A stretch of DNA of 22,795 nucleotides, taken from Undivivens sp041652635. GTDB lineage: Bacteria > Omnitrophota > Gorgyraeia > Gygaellales > Profunditerraquicolaceae. The stretch lies in assembly GCA_041652635.1 (NCBI GenBank), contig JBAZGW010000017.1, positions 1 through 22,795 of the forward strand. Direction: 5' to 3'. Positions 5,809 to 13,320 of the stretch are shown here, piece by piece (position 1 is the stretch's first letter; every line of letters begins with the position of its first letter). The translations under genes were made by a program, and so were the position numbers. Under the pieces are notes generated by a model that was given only the letters and a program-made list of their open reading frames with translations, made no database searches and was not told the origin of the DNA.

Positions 5809-8013
5809 ATGCATAAAAATCTTCTCTACAAAACGTTGGGAATACTGGCGGTCCTGGGGGTGTGCGTATATTTCGCCTTTCCTCTGGGAAAAAGGATAAA
5901 TCTCGGCCTTGACCTTAAAGGCGGCACACATCTGCTGCTTAAAGTGGATACTTCGGCGATCCCCGCGGCGCAGAGAAGCGAGGCCGCCGACAGGGCGATC
6001 GAGGTGATCCGCAACAGAATAGATGAGTTCGGCGTCAGGGAGACTTCCATACAGCGCCAGGGAGAAGATGAAATAGTCGTGCAACTTCCCGGTATTTCCG
6101 ACAGGCAGCGGGCGGTCGATATTATCGGCAAGACCGCGATGCTGGAGTTTAAGGTGGTTTCTTCGGAAGCCGATAAGCTGCAGGCCGCGTTGGCAGGGAA
6201 TGTGCCGGAGGGGTATGAACTGAAATACTCCGGGGAAGAGAAGGAACCTTTACTGTTGGAAAAGAAAGCGGCGATGACCGGCGATTCCATCAAAGATGCC
6301 ACGGTGCGTTTTAACCAGAGTTCTTTCAATGAGCCGCTGGTCTCTTTGGAATTCAACGCCGAAGGGGCGAAGAAATTCGCGGAGGTCACCGGGGCGAACG
6401 TCGGCAAGAGGCTGGCTATCGTTCTGGACGGCAAAGTCCAGTCCGCTCCCGTGATCAGGGAAGCGATCCCTTCCGGCCAGGCCGTTATACAGGGGCATTT
6501 CGACGCCGCTGAAGCCCAGGATCTGGCGGTAATACTCAAAGTCGGCGCCTTGCCGGCTCCGATGTATATAGAAGAAGAGCGGAGCATCGGGCCGCTGCTC
6601 GGCCAGGATTCCATCAATTCCGGGGTCAAGGCGAGTTTAGTGGGAATAGCGCTGGTTTTCGCGTTTATGGCGTTCTACTATCTTCTTTCGGGTGTGATCG
6701 CCGACATCGCGCTTTTCTGTAACCTGCTGATCACATTAGGCTGTTTGGGGCTGCTCCCGTATCTTTTCCCCGGGGTCTCGGCGACTTTGACCCTGCCGGG
6801 TATAGCCGGGCTGGTGCTTTCCCTGGGTATGGCGGTGGACGCCAACGTGCTTATCAACGAGCGTATACGCGAGGAGCTCTCCCAGGGCCGTCCCTTGAGG
6901 GCCGCGGTGGAGACAGGCTACGGTAAGGCATTCACCGCTATTTTCGATTCTAATATCACAACGTTGATCGCGGCGTTCATGCTTTTTCAATTCGGCACCG
7001 GCCCTATCCGCGGCTTCGCCGTGACCCTGACTATCGGTTTGTGCGCCAGCCTTTTTACCGCGGTAGTGATGACCAGGACGATTTTCGAGCTCCTGATCAA
7101 TGCCGGCTGGATAAAGTCCCTGCCGATGTTCAGGATGATAGGCGAGACCAAATTCGATTTTATCGGCAAGCGGTATGTTTTTTACACCGTTTCCCTGCTG
7201 GTGATAGGTTTAGGTTTGTTCTCTTTTCTCGGCAAAGGCCAGCGTGCCTATGGTATTGATTTCGCCGGAGGACAGCTACAGGAATATCTTTTCGAGAAAC
7301 CGGTGAAGATCGAGGCGGTAAGGGAGGCTTTAAAAGAAGTCGATCTGGCCGACGCTTCCATTCAACAGTTCAAGGAAAACCCGCGCCAGCTGCTGATCAA
7401 GACCGGTGTGGACAAGAACGACCGACTCACTGCCCAATTGAAGAAGAGATTCCCGGGCGAAAAGATCGAGTTGATGCGTCTGGAGAAGGTCGGCCCGGTT
7501 GCCGGCAAACATCTGAAGGATAAAGCCGTCAAGGCCCTGCTTTGGTCTCTGGCGGGCATCCTGGTTTATGTGGGGATCCGTTTCAAACACCTGAATTTCG
7601 CCGCGGCAGGCGTACTGGCCATTTTTCACGACGTGCTGGTTACCTGCGGCGTAATGGCGCTCACCGGACGGCAGATGGACCTCCTGACAGTGACCGCGCT
7701 CCTGACCATCGCCGGGTATTCCATAAACGACACCATAGTCATTTATGACAGGGTCAGGGAGAACAGCCATCTTTACCGGAATAAGAGCCTTTATGAGTTG
7801 ATCAACCTCAGTGTTAACCAGACACTGGGCAGGACGATACTGACTTCCGGTATTACCCTGTTGACGGTAGTGGCTATTTATTTCTTCGGCGGAGAGGTGT
7901 TGAGTAATTTCGCTTTCGCGTTGATCGTCGGTTTTATTTCCGGGATTTATTCCACGGTATATATAGCTTCGCCGCTGGTGCTGGCCTGGTCCGGCCCGGC
8001 AAAAAAGAAATAA
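5809..8013 (+). CDS. secDF: Fused protein translocase subunit SecDF
   Basis: SecDF uses the proton gradient to pull preproteins out of SecYEG on the trans side of the membrane. SecD and SecF are joined in one 734-residue chain, as in Bacillus and Thermus. SecD: a first membrane helix at about 8-25, the motif GLDLKGGTHLLL (about 33-44), the P1 periplasmic region to about 255, then five helices including LGMAVDANVLINERIREE with Asp344, equivalent to the proton-path Asp of Thermus SecDF. SecF: a first helix at about 457-475, GIDFAGGQLQEY at 482-493, and membrane segments with TIAGYSINDTIVIYDRVREN at about 633-652. The start is preceded by AAGGGG and GGGA purine tracts. Confidence 0.95.
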   Translation: MHKNLLYKTLGILAVLGVCVYFAFPLGKRINLGLDLKGGTHLLLKVDTSAIPAAQRSEAADRAIEVIRNRIDEFGVRETSIQRQGEDEIVVQLPGISDRQRAVDIIGKTAMLEFKVVSSEADKLQAALAGNVPEGYELKYSGEEKEPLLLEKKAAMTGDSIKDATVRFNQSSFNEPLVSLEFNAEGAKKFAEVTGANVGKRLAIVLDGKVQSAPVIREAIPSGQAVIQGHFDAAEAQDLAVILKVGALPAPMYIEEERSIGPLLGQDSINSGVKASLVGIALVFAFMAFYYLLSGVIADIALFCNLLITLGCLGLLPYLFPGVSATLTLPGIAGLVLSLGMAVDANVLINERIREELSQGRPLRAAVETGYGKAFTAIFDSNITTLIAAFMLFQFGTGPIRGFAVTLTIGLCASLFTAVVMTRTIFELLINAGWIKSLPMFRMIGETKFDFIGKRYVFYTVSLLVIGLGLFSFLGKGQRAYGIDFAGGQLQEYLFEKPVKIEAVREALKEVDLADASIQQFKENPRQLLIKTGVDKNDRLTAQLKKRFPGEKIELMRLEKVGPVAGKHLKDKAVKALLWSLAGILVYVGIRFKHLNFAAAGVLAIFHDVLVTCGVMALTGRQMDLLTVTALLTIAGYSINDTIVIYDRVRENSHLYRNKSLYELINLSVNQTLGRTILTSGITLLTVVAIYFFGGEVLSNFAFALIVGFISGIYSTVYIASPLVLAWSGPAKKK

Positions 8014-8035
8014 TCAGAGTTCATTCAAGGCGCGT

Positions 8036-8059
8036 CCCGGCTCCGCGTTGGGAGCCGGG
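8036..8059 (+). other. Nine-bp GC-rich hairpin after secDF
   Basis: CCCGGCTCC (8036-8044) pairs perfectly with GGAGCCGGG (8051-8059) around a six-base loop, 23 bases after the secDF stop. No T-run follows, so it is not a classical intrinsic terminator; it may act with Rho or protect the 3' end of the message. The rest of the 107-base gap before the mfd-like gene holds a short direct repeat (TATGCC twice) but no clear promoter. Confidence 0.4.
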
Positions 8060-8120
8060 TATGCCTTAGTATGCCCGCCGTCAGGGGCCGGCCTGCGCGG
8101 TAAACCAAATTCTTTTCTAA

Positions 8121-10070
8121 ATGTCCGCGGTAGATCATTCTGGCAGGGATAACGATTCAACTTTTAATCTTTTAAAGCTTTATGCCGGTCAGGAGACAGG
8201 TCAGGATGCCTTGTGTTCCGCTTTGGCCCGGCTCGGCTATAAAAGGCAGGAGGCGGTAGCGGAAGAAGGGGACTTCTCCCGCAGGGGGGAAATAATAGAT
8301 GTTTTTCCAGTTACCTTTGAACTGCCTCTGCGTTTGACTTTCGATTTAGACAGGCTCGCCGGCCTGCATACGTTCAATCTCGCTTCCGGGGAAAGGACCT
8401 GGGGGCATCAGATGGCGATCATCCTGCCGTTCGTCCGCCATTCCCGGCTTCCTCCACAGTCCTTCGGGGAAGATTCGCCGCTTTTTAATTTTCTGGATCT
8501 TAAAGCCGGTGACCATGTCGTGCATAATCGGCACGGCATAGGCAGGTTCCTGGGGATAAAAAAGATCGAAGCCAGGGGCGTCTTAAGCGACCATTTGGTC
8601 ATTGAATACGACCGCCGCGAGAAGCTCTACGTCCCGGTGGCGCAGATGCACCTGGTGCAGAAGTATATCGCTTTTCAGTCCAGGAGACCGAAGCTTCACC
8701 GCCTGGGAGGCAGGCAGTGGCTGAAAGTCAAAGAGTGCGCCCGCAAGGCGGTGCAAAAGCTCGCTATGGAATTGATCTCCCTGGAAGCTATGCGCCGCAG
8801 CGTTAAAGGGTTCTCCTATTCCCCTGACGGGGAGTGGCAGCGTAGATTCGAACAATCTTTTCCTTACCGCGAGACGCCCGACCAGGCCAGTGCCCTGGCC
8901 CAGGTAAAAGCGGATATGGAGTCCGGCAGGCCGATGGACAGGCTGCTTTGCGGGGACGTGGGTTACGGTAAGACGGAGGTCGCTATGCGCGCCGCTTTTA
9001 AAGCGGTGATGGACGGCAGGCAGGTGGCTTATCTGGTGCCGACCACGATCCTGGCCGAACAGCATTACCGTAATTTTATTTCCCGTCTTGAAGAGTTTCC
9101 TTTCAACGTGCGTATGCTTTCGCGTTTCCGTTCGCGTTCAGAACAGCAGAAGATAGTTTCCGAAATAGAGTCCGGGGCGGCGGACATCGTTATCGGCACG
9201 CACCGTTTGCTTTCGGAAGACGTCAAGTTCAAGAATCTGGGTTTGTTGATCATTGACGAGGAGCAGCGGTTCGGCGTTAAGGCCAAAGAAAAACTAAAAA
9301 TGTACAGGGTGGTCACCGATGTGCTTACGCTCACGGCCACCCCTATCCCGCGCACGCTGTATATGAGCCTGATGAGCGTCAAAGAGATGTCGGTCATAAA
9401 TACTCCGCCCCAAAACAGGTTGCCTGTTAAGACCGTTGTGGTAAAATATGACGAAGACCTGGTCAGGGAGGCTATAGCCGGAGAATTGCGCAGGGGCGGC
9501 CAGGTGTTCTTCGTGCATAACCGCATCAAGGACCTGGAGAAACTGAAAGACAAGGTTGTCGGAAGTCTGCCGGTCTCCGTTAAGTGCGCTGTGGGGCACG
9601 GCCGGATGCCGGCGGCGGAACTGGAAACGGTGATGTCCGGTTTCTTCGGAGGCAAATTCGACGTCTTGTTTTGCACGATGATCATCGAAACGGGCATCGA
9701 TATCCCCAGGGCCAATACTATCATCATTAATAACGCGCATACATTCGGGCTTTCCGATCTGCACCAGCTGCGCGGCCGCGTGGGCAGGTTTGATAGGCAG
9801 GCTTACGCTTATCTACTCCTCCCGCGTTCCGGGGCGGCTGCCGGCGGAGAAGGGGCAAAAAGAGTCGGCGCCATAGAGAAGCATTCTCAGCTTGGCGCCG
9901 GTTTTAATATCGCTATGGAGGACCTGGAAATAAGGGGGGCCGGGAATGTGCTTGGCCTGGAGCAGCACGGTTTTATCGCGGCGGTGGGATTTGATCTTTA
10001 CTGCAGGCTTCTGCGGGAAGCGGTAGCGGTTTACAAGAAAGCGGGGGTGGGAGAAAATGACCAACAATAA
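8121..10070 (+). CDS. mfd: Shortened Mfd-like transcription-repair coupling factor
   Basis: Mfd is a DNA translocase that pushes stalled RNA polymerase off DNA and recruits UvrA. Full-length Mfd has about 1,150 residues; this one has 649. Residues about 14-85 match the end of the UvrB-like domain (LARLGYKRQEAVAEEGDFSR, RRGEIIDVFP). Residues about 125-190 match the RNA-polymerase-interacting domain (GDHVVHNRHGIGRFLGI, YDRREKLYVPVAQMHLV). The motor carries CGDVGYGKTEVAMRA (Walker A, 277-291), LLIIDEEQRFG, TATPIPRT, ETGIDIPRANTIII and HQLRGRVGR. Most of the N-terminal UvrB-like/UvrA-binding region, the segment between about E. coli residues 200 and 470, and the C-terminal domain 7 are missing. 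An in-frame TAA directly precedes the ATG, which lacks a ribosome-binding site, so the N-terminus is uncertain by a few residues but cannot extend further upstream. Confidence 0.85.
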   Translation: MSAVDHSGRDNDSTFNLLKLYAGQETGQDALCSALARLGYKRQEAVAEEGDFSRRGEIIDVFPVTFELPLRLTFDLDRLAGLHTFNLASGERTWGHQMAIILPFVRHSRLPPQSFGEDSPLFNFLDLKAGDHVVHNRHGIGRFLGIKKIEARGVLSDHLVIEYDRREKLYVPVAQMHLVQKYIAFQSRRPKLHRLGGRQWLKVKECARKAVQKLAMELISLEAMRRSVKGFSYSPDGEWQRRFEQSFPYRETPDQASALAQVKADMESGRPMDRLLCGDVGYGKTEVAMRAAFKAVMDGRQVAYLVPTTILAEQHYRNFISRLEEFPFNVRMLSRFRSRSEQQKIVSEIESGAADIVIGTHRLLSEDVKFKNLGLLIIDEEQRFGVKAKEKLKMYRVVTDVLTLTATPIPRTLYMSLMSVKEMSVINTPPQNRLPVKTVVVKYDEDLVREAIAGELRRGGQVFFVHNRIKDLEKLKDKVVGSLPVSVKCAVGHGRMPAAELETVMSGFFGGKFDVLFCTMIIETGIDIPRANTIIINNAHTFGLSDLHQLRGRVGRFDRQAYAYLLLPRSGAAAGGEGAKRVGAIEKHSQLGAGFNIAMEDLEIRGAGNVLGLEQHGFIAAVGFDLYCRLLREAVAVYKKAGVGENDQQ

Positions 10071-10950
10071 ATTATTAAGCTCGGTTTTGATGTGTTCGTT
10101 CTTTTTTGTTTCTTGCGCGGTTTGTCTGGCCCAGGACAGCATCGCGGCGATCGTGAATAAAGAAATAATCACTCTCAAGGAACTGAGTGATTATGCCGGG
10201 TTCGTCGGTGTGCAGGACGGCGCTCCGTCGGCCAAGAGCAGGCGGGAATTGTTGAATAAGTTGATAGAAGACCGTTTGATACTTCAGGAAGCCAAGAGAA
10301 GCGGATTGAAAGCGGATGAGCCGCGCATCAAGGCCAGGGTTGAAGATATTAAGAGTAAATATTCTTCCGAGGCCGTTTTTCAGCAGACTTTACGGGAGCA
10401 GGGATTGGTGCAGTCCGATCTTGAAGAAAAACTGCGTGAGCAGCTGCTTATGTATGAGGTGATCAATAAACAGGTCAAGGGCAAGGTGAACGTGGACCCG
10501 CAGGAGATAACCGCTTATTTCGAGGAGGACAAGAATTTATTCGAACTCCCGGAAGAGCGCAGACTGGAGTATGTTATTACTTCGGAAGAGGAGAAGGCGG
10601 GCAGGGTTTATTCCGCGTTGAAGGACGGAAAGAGTTTAAAAGAAGCCGCGCAATCGGTCGGCGTTACCGCCGGTACGCTGCAGATGCTCAGGAACGGTAA
10701 GTTCAAAAAGAATATTGAGGACGTGGTGTTCAACCTTAAGACCGGGGAGTTCTCTTACCCGTTGAAGGCGGAGAACGAGTATTATGTTTTTCGGGTCACC
10801 GGGATCGTGGACCCGCGCAGGCAGCAGCTCGATGAAGTAAGTGACGAGATACGGGATATACTTTTTACGCGTAAATTCCAGGAAGAACTCGCGTCGTGGC
10901 TGGAGAAGTTAAAGTCGAAGGCTTATATAAAGGTGAATGTTTTGAATTAA
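10057..10950 (+). CDS. surA: SurA-like periplasmic chaperone with degenerate parvulin domain
   Basis: The protein has 297 residues. The N-terminus is an export signal (hydrophobic 6-24) ending either at CLA|QD (signal peptidase I) or at FVSC with Cys20 as a weak lipobox. Residues about 27-160 fit the SurA N-terminal chaperone fold: IAAIVNKEIITLKELSDY, LLNKLIEDRLILQEAKRSGL and a long helical stretch. Residues about 165-250 have the position and tail pattern of a parvulin domain (VFNLKTGEFSYPLKAENEYYVFRV). The usual HILV histidine, the GGDLG loop and the C-terminal His are missing, so isomerase activity is doubtful. The role is probably outer-membrane protein folding. The gene overlaps mfd by 14 bases and precedes pdxA and rsmA, the surA-pdxA-ksgA order known from E. 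coli. A PpiC/PrsA-type name would also fit. Confidence 0.78.
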   Translation: MTNNKLLSSVLMCSFFFVSCAVCLAQDSIAAIVNKEIITLKELSDYAGFVGVQDGAPSAKSRRELLNKLIEDRLILQEAKRSGLKADEPRIKARVEDIKSKYSSEAVFQQTLREQGLVQSDLEEKLREQLLMYEVINKQVKGKVNVDPQEITAYFEEDKNLFELPEERRLEYVITSEEEKAGRVYSALKDGKSLKEAAQSVGVTAGTLQMLRNGKFKKNIEDVVFNLKTGEFSYPLKAENEYYVFRVTGIVDPRRQQLDEVSDEIRDILFTRKFQEELASWLEKLKSKAYIKVNVLN

Positions 10951-10973
10951 CGCGGTAGAAGCGGGACTGGAAT

Positions 10974-11930
10974 ATGGCAAGAAGAGTAAAAGTATGCCTG
11001 ACGATGGGCGATCCTTCCGGGGTCGGTCCGGCAATTACCGGCAGGGCGCTGCGGGAGTGCCTCGGGACGGCTGATTTTACCGTGATCGGCAGCGCGCGCG
11101 TGTTATCGTTGCTCCCCAAAGGTTACGGATTGCCTGAAGGCGTCAGACTTCTGGATGTGGATAACGTTCCCGTTCGCGGGTTTTCTTTCGGGAAACTCAG
11201 CCCGGTATACGGCCGCGCCTGTATGGAATATCTGGATGCCGCCTGCGCCGGATTGTCCGGCGGTGAATACGACTGTCTGGTAACTTGTCCTATTTCCAAG
11301 GAAGCGATCAATGCCGCCGGTTTTAGATGGCCGGGGCACACCGAATATCTCGCCTGGAAAGCCGGGGCCGGGAACCCGGAGATGATCCTGCTTAACGATA
11401 AACTGCGTTTTGTGACTCTTACCCGGCACTTGCCGTTACGCGACGCGGCGCGGGCTATAAAGCCTGGAAGGCTTTCCGTTGCGGTAACCGCCGCCCATAA
11501 TTGCCTTAAGAATATGTTGCGTATCCGTGTCCCGCGACTGGCGGTCTGCGGTATTAATCCTCACGCCGGGGACAACGGGGTTATCGGCGACGAAGAACGC
11601 AGATTGTTATCCCCGGAAGTCGAACGTTTGCGTCTCAAGTTCGGTAGTATCGACGGGCCGTTATCCGCGGATGTCGCGATCGCGCGCGCGTTTTCCGGCG
11701 GGTATGATTGCGTGGTCGCTATGTATCATGATCAGGCGATGATCCCGTTGAAGCTTACCGGAGGCGGTTCCGGGGTCAACCTGACGGCCGGGCTTCCGTA
11801 CGTGCGCACTTCGCCTTTGCACGGAACGGCTTTCGATATCGCCGGCAAACCGAAGTCGGCGGATCCGGCTTCATTGATAAGCGCTTTGCGCCTGGCAATA
11901 AAATGCACATTAAACCTAAAAAGAGATTAG
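10974..11930 (+). CDS. pdxA: 4-hydroxythreonine-4-phosphate dehydrogenase PdxA
   Basis: PdxA oxidises 4-phosphohydroxy-threonine in the DXP-dependent pyridoxal phosphate pathway. The protein has 318 residues, normal for the family. It starts VKVCLTMGDPSGVGPAI, and TCPISKEAINAAG and WPGHTEYLA are conserved. The metal-binding histidines fall at His152 (TRHLPL), His197 (GINPHAGDNGVIGDEE) and His252 (AMYHDQAMIPLK), equivalent to E. coli His166, His211 and His266. The end RTSPLHGTAFDIAG is typical. It lies 23 bases after the surA-like gene and its last 28 bases overlap rsmA. Confidence 0.95.
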   Translation: MARRVKVCLTMGDPSGVGPAITGRALRECLGTADFTVIGSARVLSLLPKGYGLPEGVRLLDVDNVPVRGFSFGKLSPVYGRACMEYLDAACAGLSGGEYDCLVTCPISKEAINAAGFRWPGHTEYLAWKAGAGNPEMILLNDKLRFVTLTRHLPLRDAARAIKPGRLSVAVTAAHNCLKNMLRIRVPRLAVCGINPHAGDNGVIGDEERRLLSPEVERLRLKFGSIDGPLSADVAIARAFSGGYDCVVAMYHDQAMIPLKLTGGGSGVNLTAGLPYVRTSPLHGTAFDIAGKPKSADPASLISALRLAIKCTLNLKRD

Positions 11931-12724
11931 GGCAGAATTTCCTGGTTGACGGGAACGTCCTGCGGCGTATCGCCGCGGCCTGCGAACTCGACGGCTCGGA
12001 CCGCGTGCTGGAGATCGGCGCCGGGAGAGGGGAATTGACGCCGCTGCTGGCTGAGAAAGCCGCGGCGATAGCGGCGGTGGAGATCGACTGCGACCTGTTG
12101 CCGCAGCTCGGACTTTCCGTGTCCGGAAGGGAAAACGTCCGTATTCTCAATGCCGATATCCTGAAACTGAATATACCTTCGCTCTATGGTTCCCTGGACG
12201 CGGCAGCCGGTGAACGAGGGAAAGGATTGAAAGCGATAGGTAATATTCCTTATTATATCGCTTCTCCTATCCTGGAGAAACTCTTGCTTGGCGCCGGAGG
12301 GATGATCGCGGGGGTTTATCTGACAGTGCAGCTGGAATACGGCCAGAGGTTGTGTGCTTCTGCCGGCAGCGAGGAATATGGCCCGTTAAGCCTTTTTGCG
12401 CAGTACTACAGTATTCCGGAAATGCTTTTTAGGATCAGAAATTCCTGTTTTTATCCGGTGCCGAAAGTCGATTCCTGTTTCGTCAGGCTTATTCCCAGGG
12501 CTGTCCTGCCGCTGCGGGGAGAAGAAGAAAAAAAGTTTTTTCGTTTGGTAGCCGCAGCATTCGGCCAAAGAAGGAAAATGCTGAAAAACACGCTTAAAGG
12601 ACTGATTGAAGGAGAAGCCCTCGCCGCTTTTCTGGAGGAACGGGATATCCCTTTTTGCGCCAGGGGGGAAGTGCTTTCTCCCGATGATTTCGTGGAATTG
12701 GTTAAGTTTAGCAGACAGCCATAA
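11903..12724 (+). CDS. rsmA: 16S rRNA dimethyladenosine transferase RsmA (KsgA)
   Basis: RsmA dimethylates two adjacent adenosines in helix 45 near the 3' end of 16S rRNA, a late 30S maturation step. The protein has 273 residues. It has HIKPKKRLGQNFL at the N-terminus, the SAM-binding motif I VLEIGAGRGELTPLL (about 35-49), motif IV GNIPYYIASPI (about 113-123, with Ile where most have Leu) and FYPVPKVDSCFVRL near residue 190. The C-terminal helical region includes FGQRRKMLKNTLKG. It starts inside pdxA in another frame. It ends 41 bases before the promoter of the tRNA-ribosomal protein operon. Confidence 0.94.
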   Translation: MHIKPKKRLGQNFLVDGNVLRRIAAACELDGSDRVLEIGAGRGELTPLLAEKAAAIAAVEIDCDLLPQLGLSVSGRENVRILNADILKLNIPSLYGSLDAAAGERGKGLKAIGNIPYYIASPILEKLLLGAGGMIAGVYLTVQLEYGQRLCASAGSEEYGPLSLFAQYYSIPEMLFRIRNSCFYPVPKVDSCFVRLIPRAVLPLRGEEEKKFFRLVAAAFGQRRKMLKNTLKGLIEGEALAAFLEERDIPFCARGEVLSPDDFVELVKFSRQP

Positions 12725-12765
12725 AACTAAAACCGCCCGTTGATCAAATTTTCTTAAAAAAAATA

Positions 12766-12794
12766 TTGACAAGGATCTGTTTTTACTATATATT
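12766..12794 (+). promoter_or_regulatory. Near-consensus sigma70 promoter of the tRNA-rpmG-secE-rpoBC operon
   Basis: A perfect -35 box TTGACA (12766-12771) is separated by exactly 17 bases from TATATT (12789-12794), one mismatch from TATAAT. The surrounding DNA is very AT-rich compared with the roughly 53% GC genes. Transcription would begin near 12800. It is the best promoter in the window and lies upstream of stable RNA and ribosomal genes, where strong promoters are expected. Confidence 0.85.
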
Positions 12795-12799
12795 TTACT

Positions 12800-12945
12800 A
12801 TCTACATCGCCCCATAGGGTACTGCCTGTAGGAAAAACGGATACAACCAATGCAGGCTTTCCAGTTTTAAGAATCCTGAAAGAATTCTTAAAGGGTGTGT
12901 TTTTTTGTTTCCCGGAAGTTGGCGATGAATCGGTGATGTCCCGTC
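12800..12945 (+). ncRNA. Structured 5' leader (possible attenuator or small RNA) before tRNA-Thr
   Basis: The 146 bases between the predicted start and tRNA-Thr hold pairing elements. GCCTG (12824-12828) can pair with CAGGC (12853-12857), while GGAAA (12831-12835) can pair with TTTCC (12858-12862), an alternative to part of the first stem. A terminator-like hairpin follows. A six-codon frame (12850-12870, MQAFQF) ends inside the terminator stem, but its ribosome-binding site is weak. I do not recognise the leader as a T-box, a known ribosomal-protein leader or a riboswitch. Its position suggests attenuation of the long operon or release of a short RNA of roughly 110 bases. Confidence 0.4.
12865..12910 (+). 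terminator. Terminator/attenuator-like hairpin with T-run in the operon leader
   Basis: TTTAAGAAT (12866-12874) pairs perfectly with ATTCTTAAA (12884-12892) around a nine-base loop, extendable by one T-G pair. A run of seven T (12900-12906) followed by GTTT comes seven bases after the stem. The stem is AU-rich and the T-run is slightly distant, so termination may be partial, which would suit an attenuator ahead of essential genes. Confidence 0.55.
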
Positions 12946-13018
12946 GCTGGAGTAGCTCAGTTGGTAGAGCACGTCCTTGGTAAGGACGGGGTCACGGGTT
13001 CAATTCCCGTCTCCAGCT
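12946..13018 (+). tRNA. tRNA-Thr (anticodon GGU)
   Basis: The cloverleaf is complete: acceptor GCTGGAG (12946-12952) pairs with CTCCAGC (13011-13017). The D arm is GCTC AGTTGGTA GAGC. The anticodon stem CGTCC/GGACG encloses the loop TTGGTAA with anticodon GGT, reading ACC and ACU. The T arm is ACGGG TTCAATT CCCGT. The discriminator is T at 13018 and no CCA is encoded. It is the first gene of the operon, followed by rpmG. Confidence 0.95.
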
Positions 13019-13064
13019 TAGAAATCCTTAGGGTTTAACCAGCAAGAAACCAGGTGGTAACGTT

Positions 13065-13214
13065 ATGCGCGAAATAATCACAGTGGAGTGTACGGTCTGT
13101 AAGAATAAGAATTACACCACCACCAAAAATAAAAAAAAGCATCAGGATAAGTTGGAACTGAAGAAGTTCTGCAGGGCGTGCAGGAAGCACTCGCCGCACA
13201 AGGAGACCAAATAG
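13065..13214 (+). CDS. rpmG: 50S ribosomal protein L33, zinc-ribbon form
   Basis: The frame encodes 49 residues beginning MREIITVECTVCKNKNY and ending CRKHSPHKETK, a clear L33. Cys9, Cys12, Cys36 and Cys39 form two CxxC pairs, so this is the zinc-binding (C+) type. The start is supported by AGGTGG seven bases upstream. The gene lies between two tRNA genes, an arrangement common ahead of secE-nusG. Its TAG stop (13212-13214) shares its last two bases with the first two bases of tRNA-Trp. Confidence 0.95.
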   Translation: MREIITVECTVCKNKNYTTTKNKKKHQDKLELKKFCRACRKHSPHKETK

Positions 13215-13285
13215 GGGCGTCCGTTAATTGGCTAAACGGCGGGACTCCAAATCCTGTCCTGGGGGTTCAAGTCCCTCCGCCCCTG
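13213..13285 (+). tRNA. tRNA-Trp (anticodon CCA)
   Basis: Acceptor AGGGGCG (13213-13219) pairs with CGCCCCT (13278-13284), the same acceptor stem as E. coli tRNA-Trp, with discriminator G at 13285. The D stem is CGTT/AACG. The anticodon stem CGGGA/TCCTG (one G-U pair) encloses CTCCAAA with anticodon CCA. The T arm is GGGGG TTCAAGT CCCTC. No CCA is encoded. Position 9 is C rather than the usual purine. The 5' end overlaps the rpmG stop codon by two bases. A tRNA-Trp just upstream of secE is a widespread arrangement. Confidence 0.95.
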
Positions 13286-13320
13286 TTGATCAGGCGGCAG
13301 GAGAAAAACAAAGAAACAAA

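Noticed and set aside
12800..12945. T-box riboswitch reading of the operon leader
   Set aside because: No T-box antiterminator motif or specifier loop is visible, although the leader precedes tRNA genes.
13228..13320. N-terminal extension of secE from 13228
   Set aside because: The extension translates most of tRNA-Trp; the SecE-like sequence begins at Met 13321.
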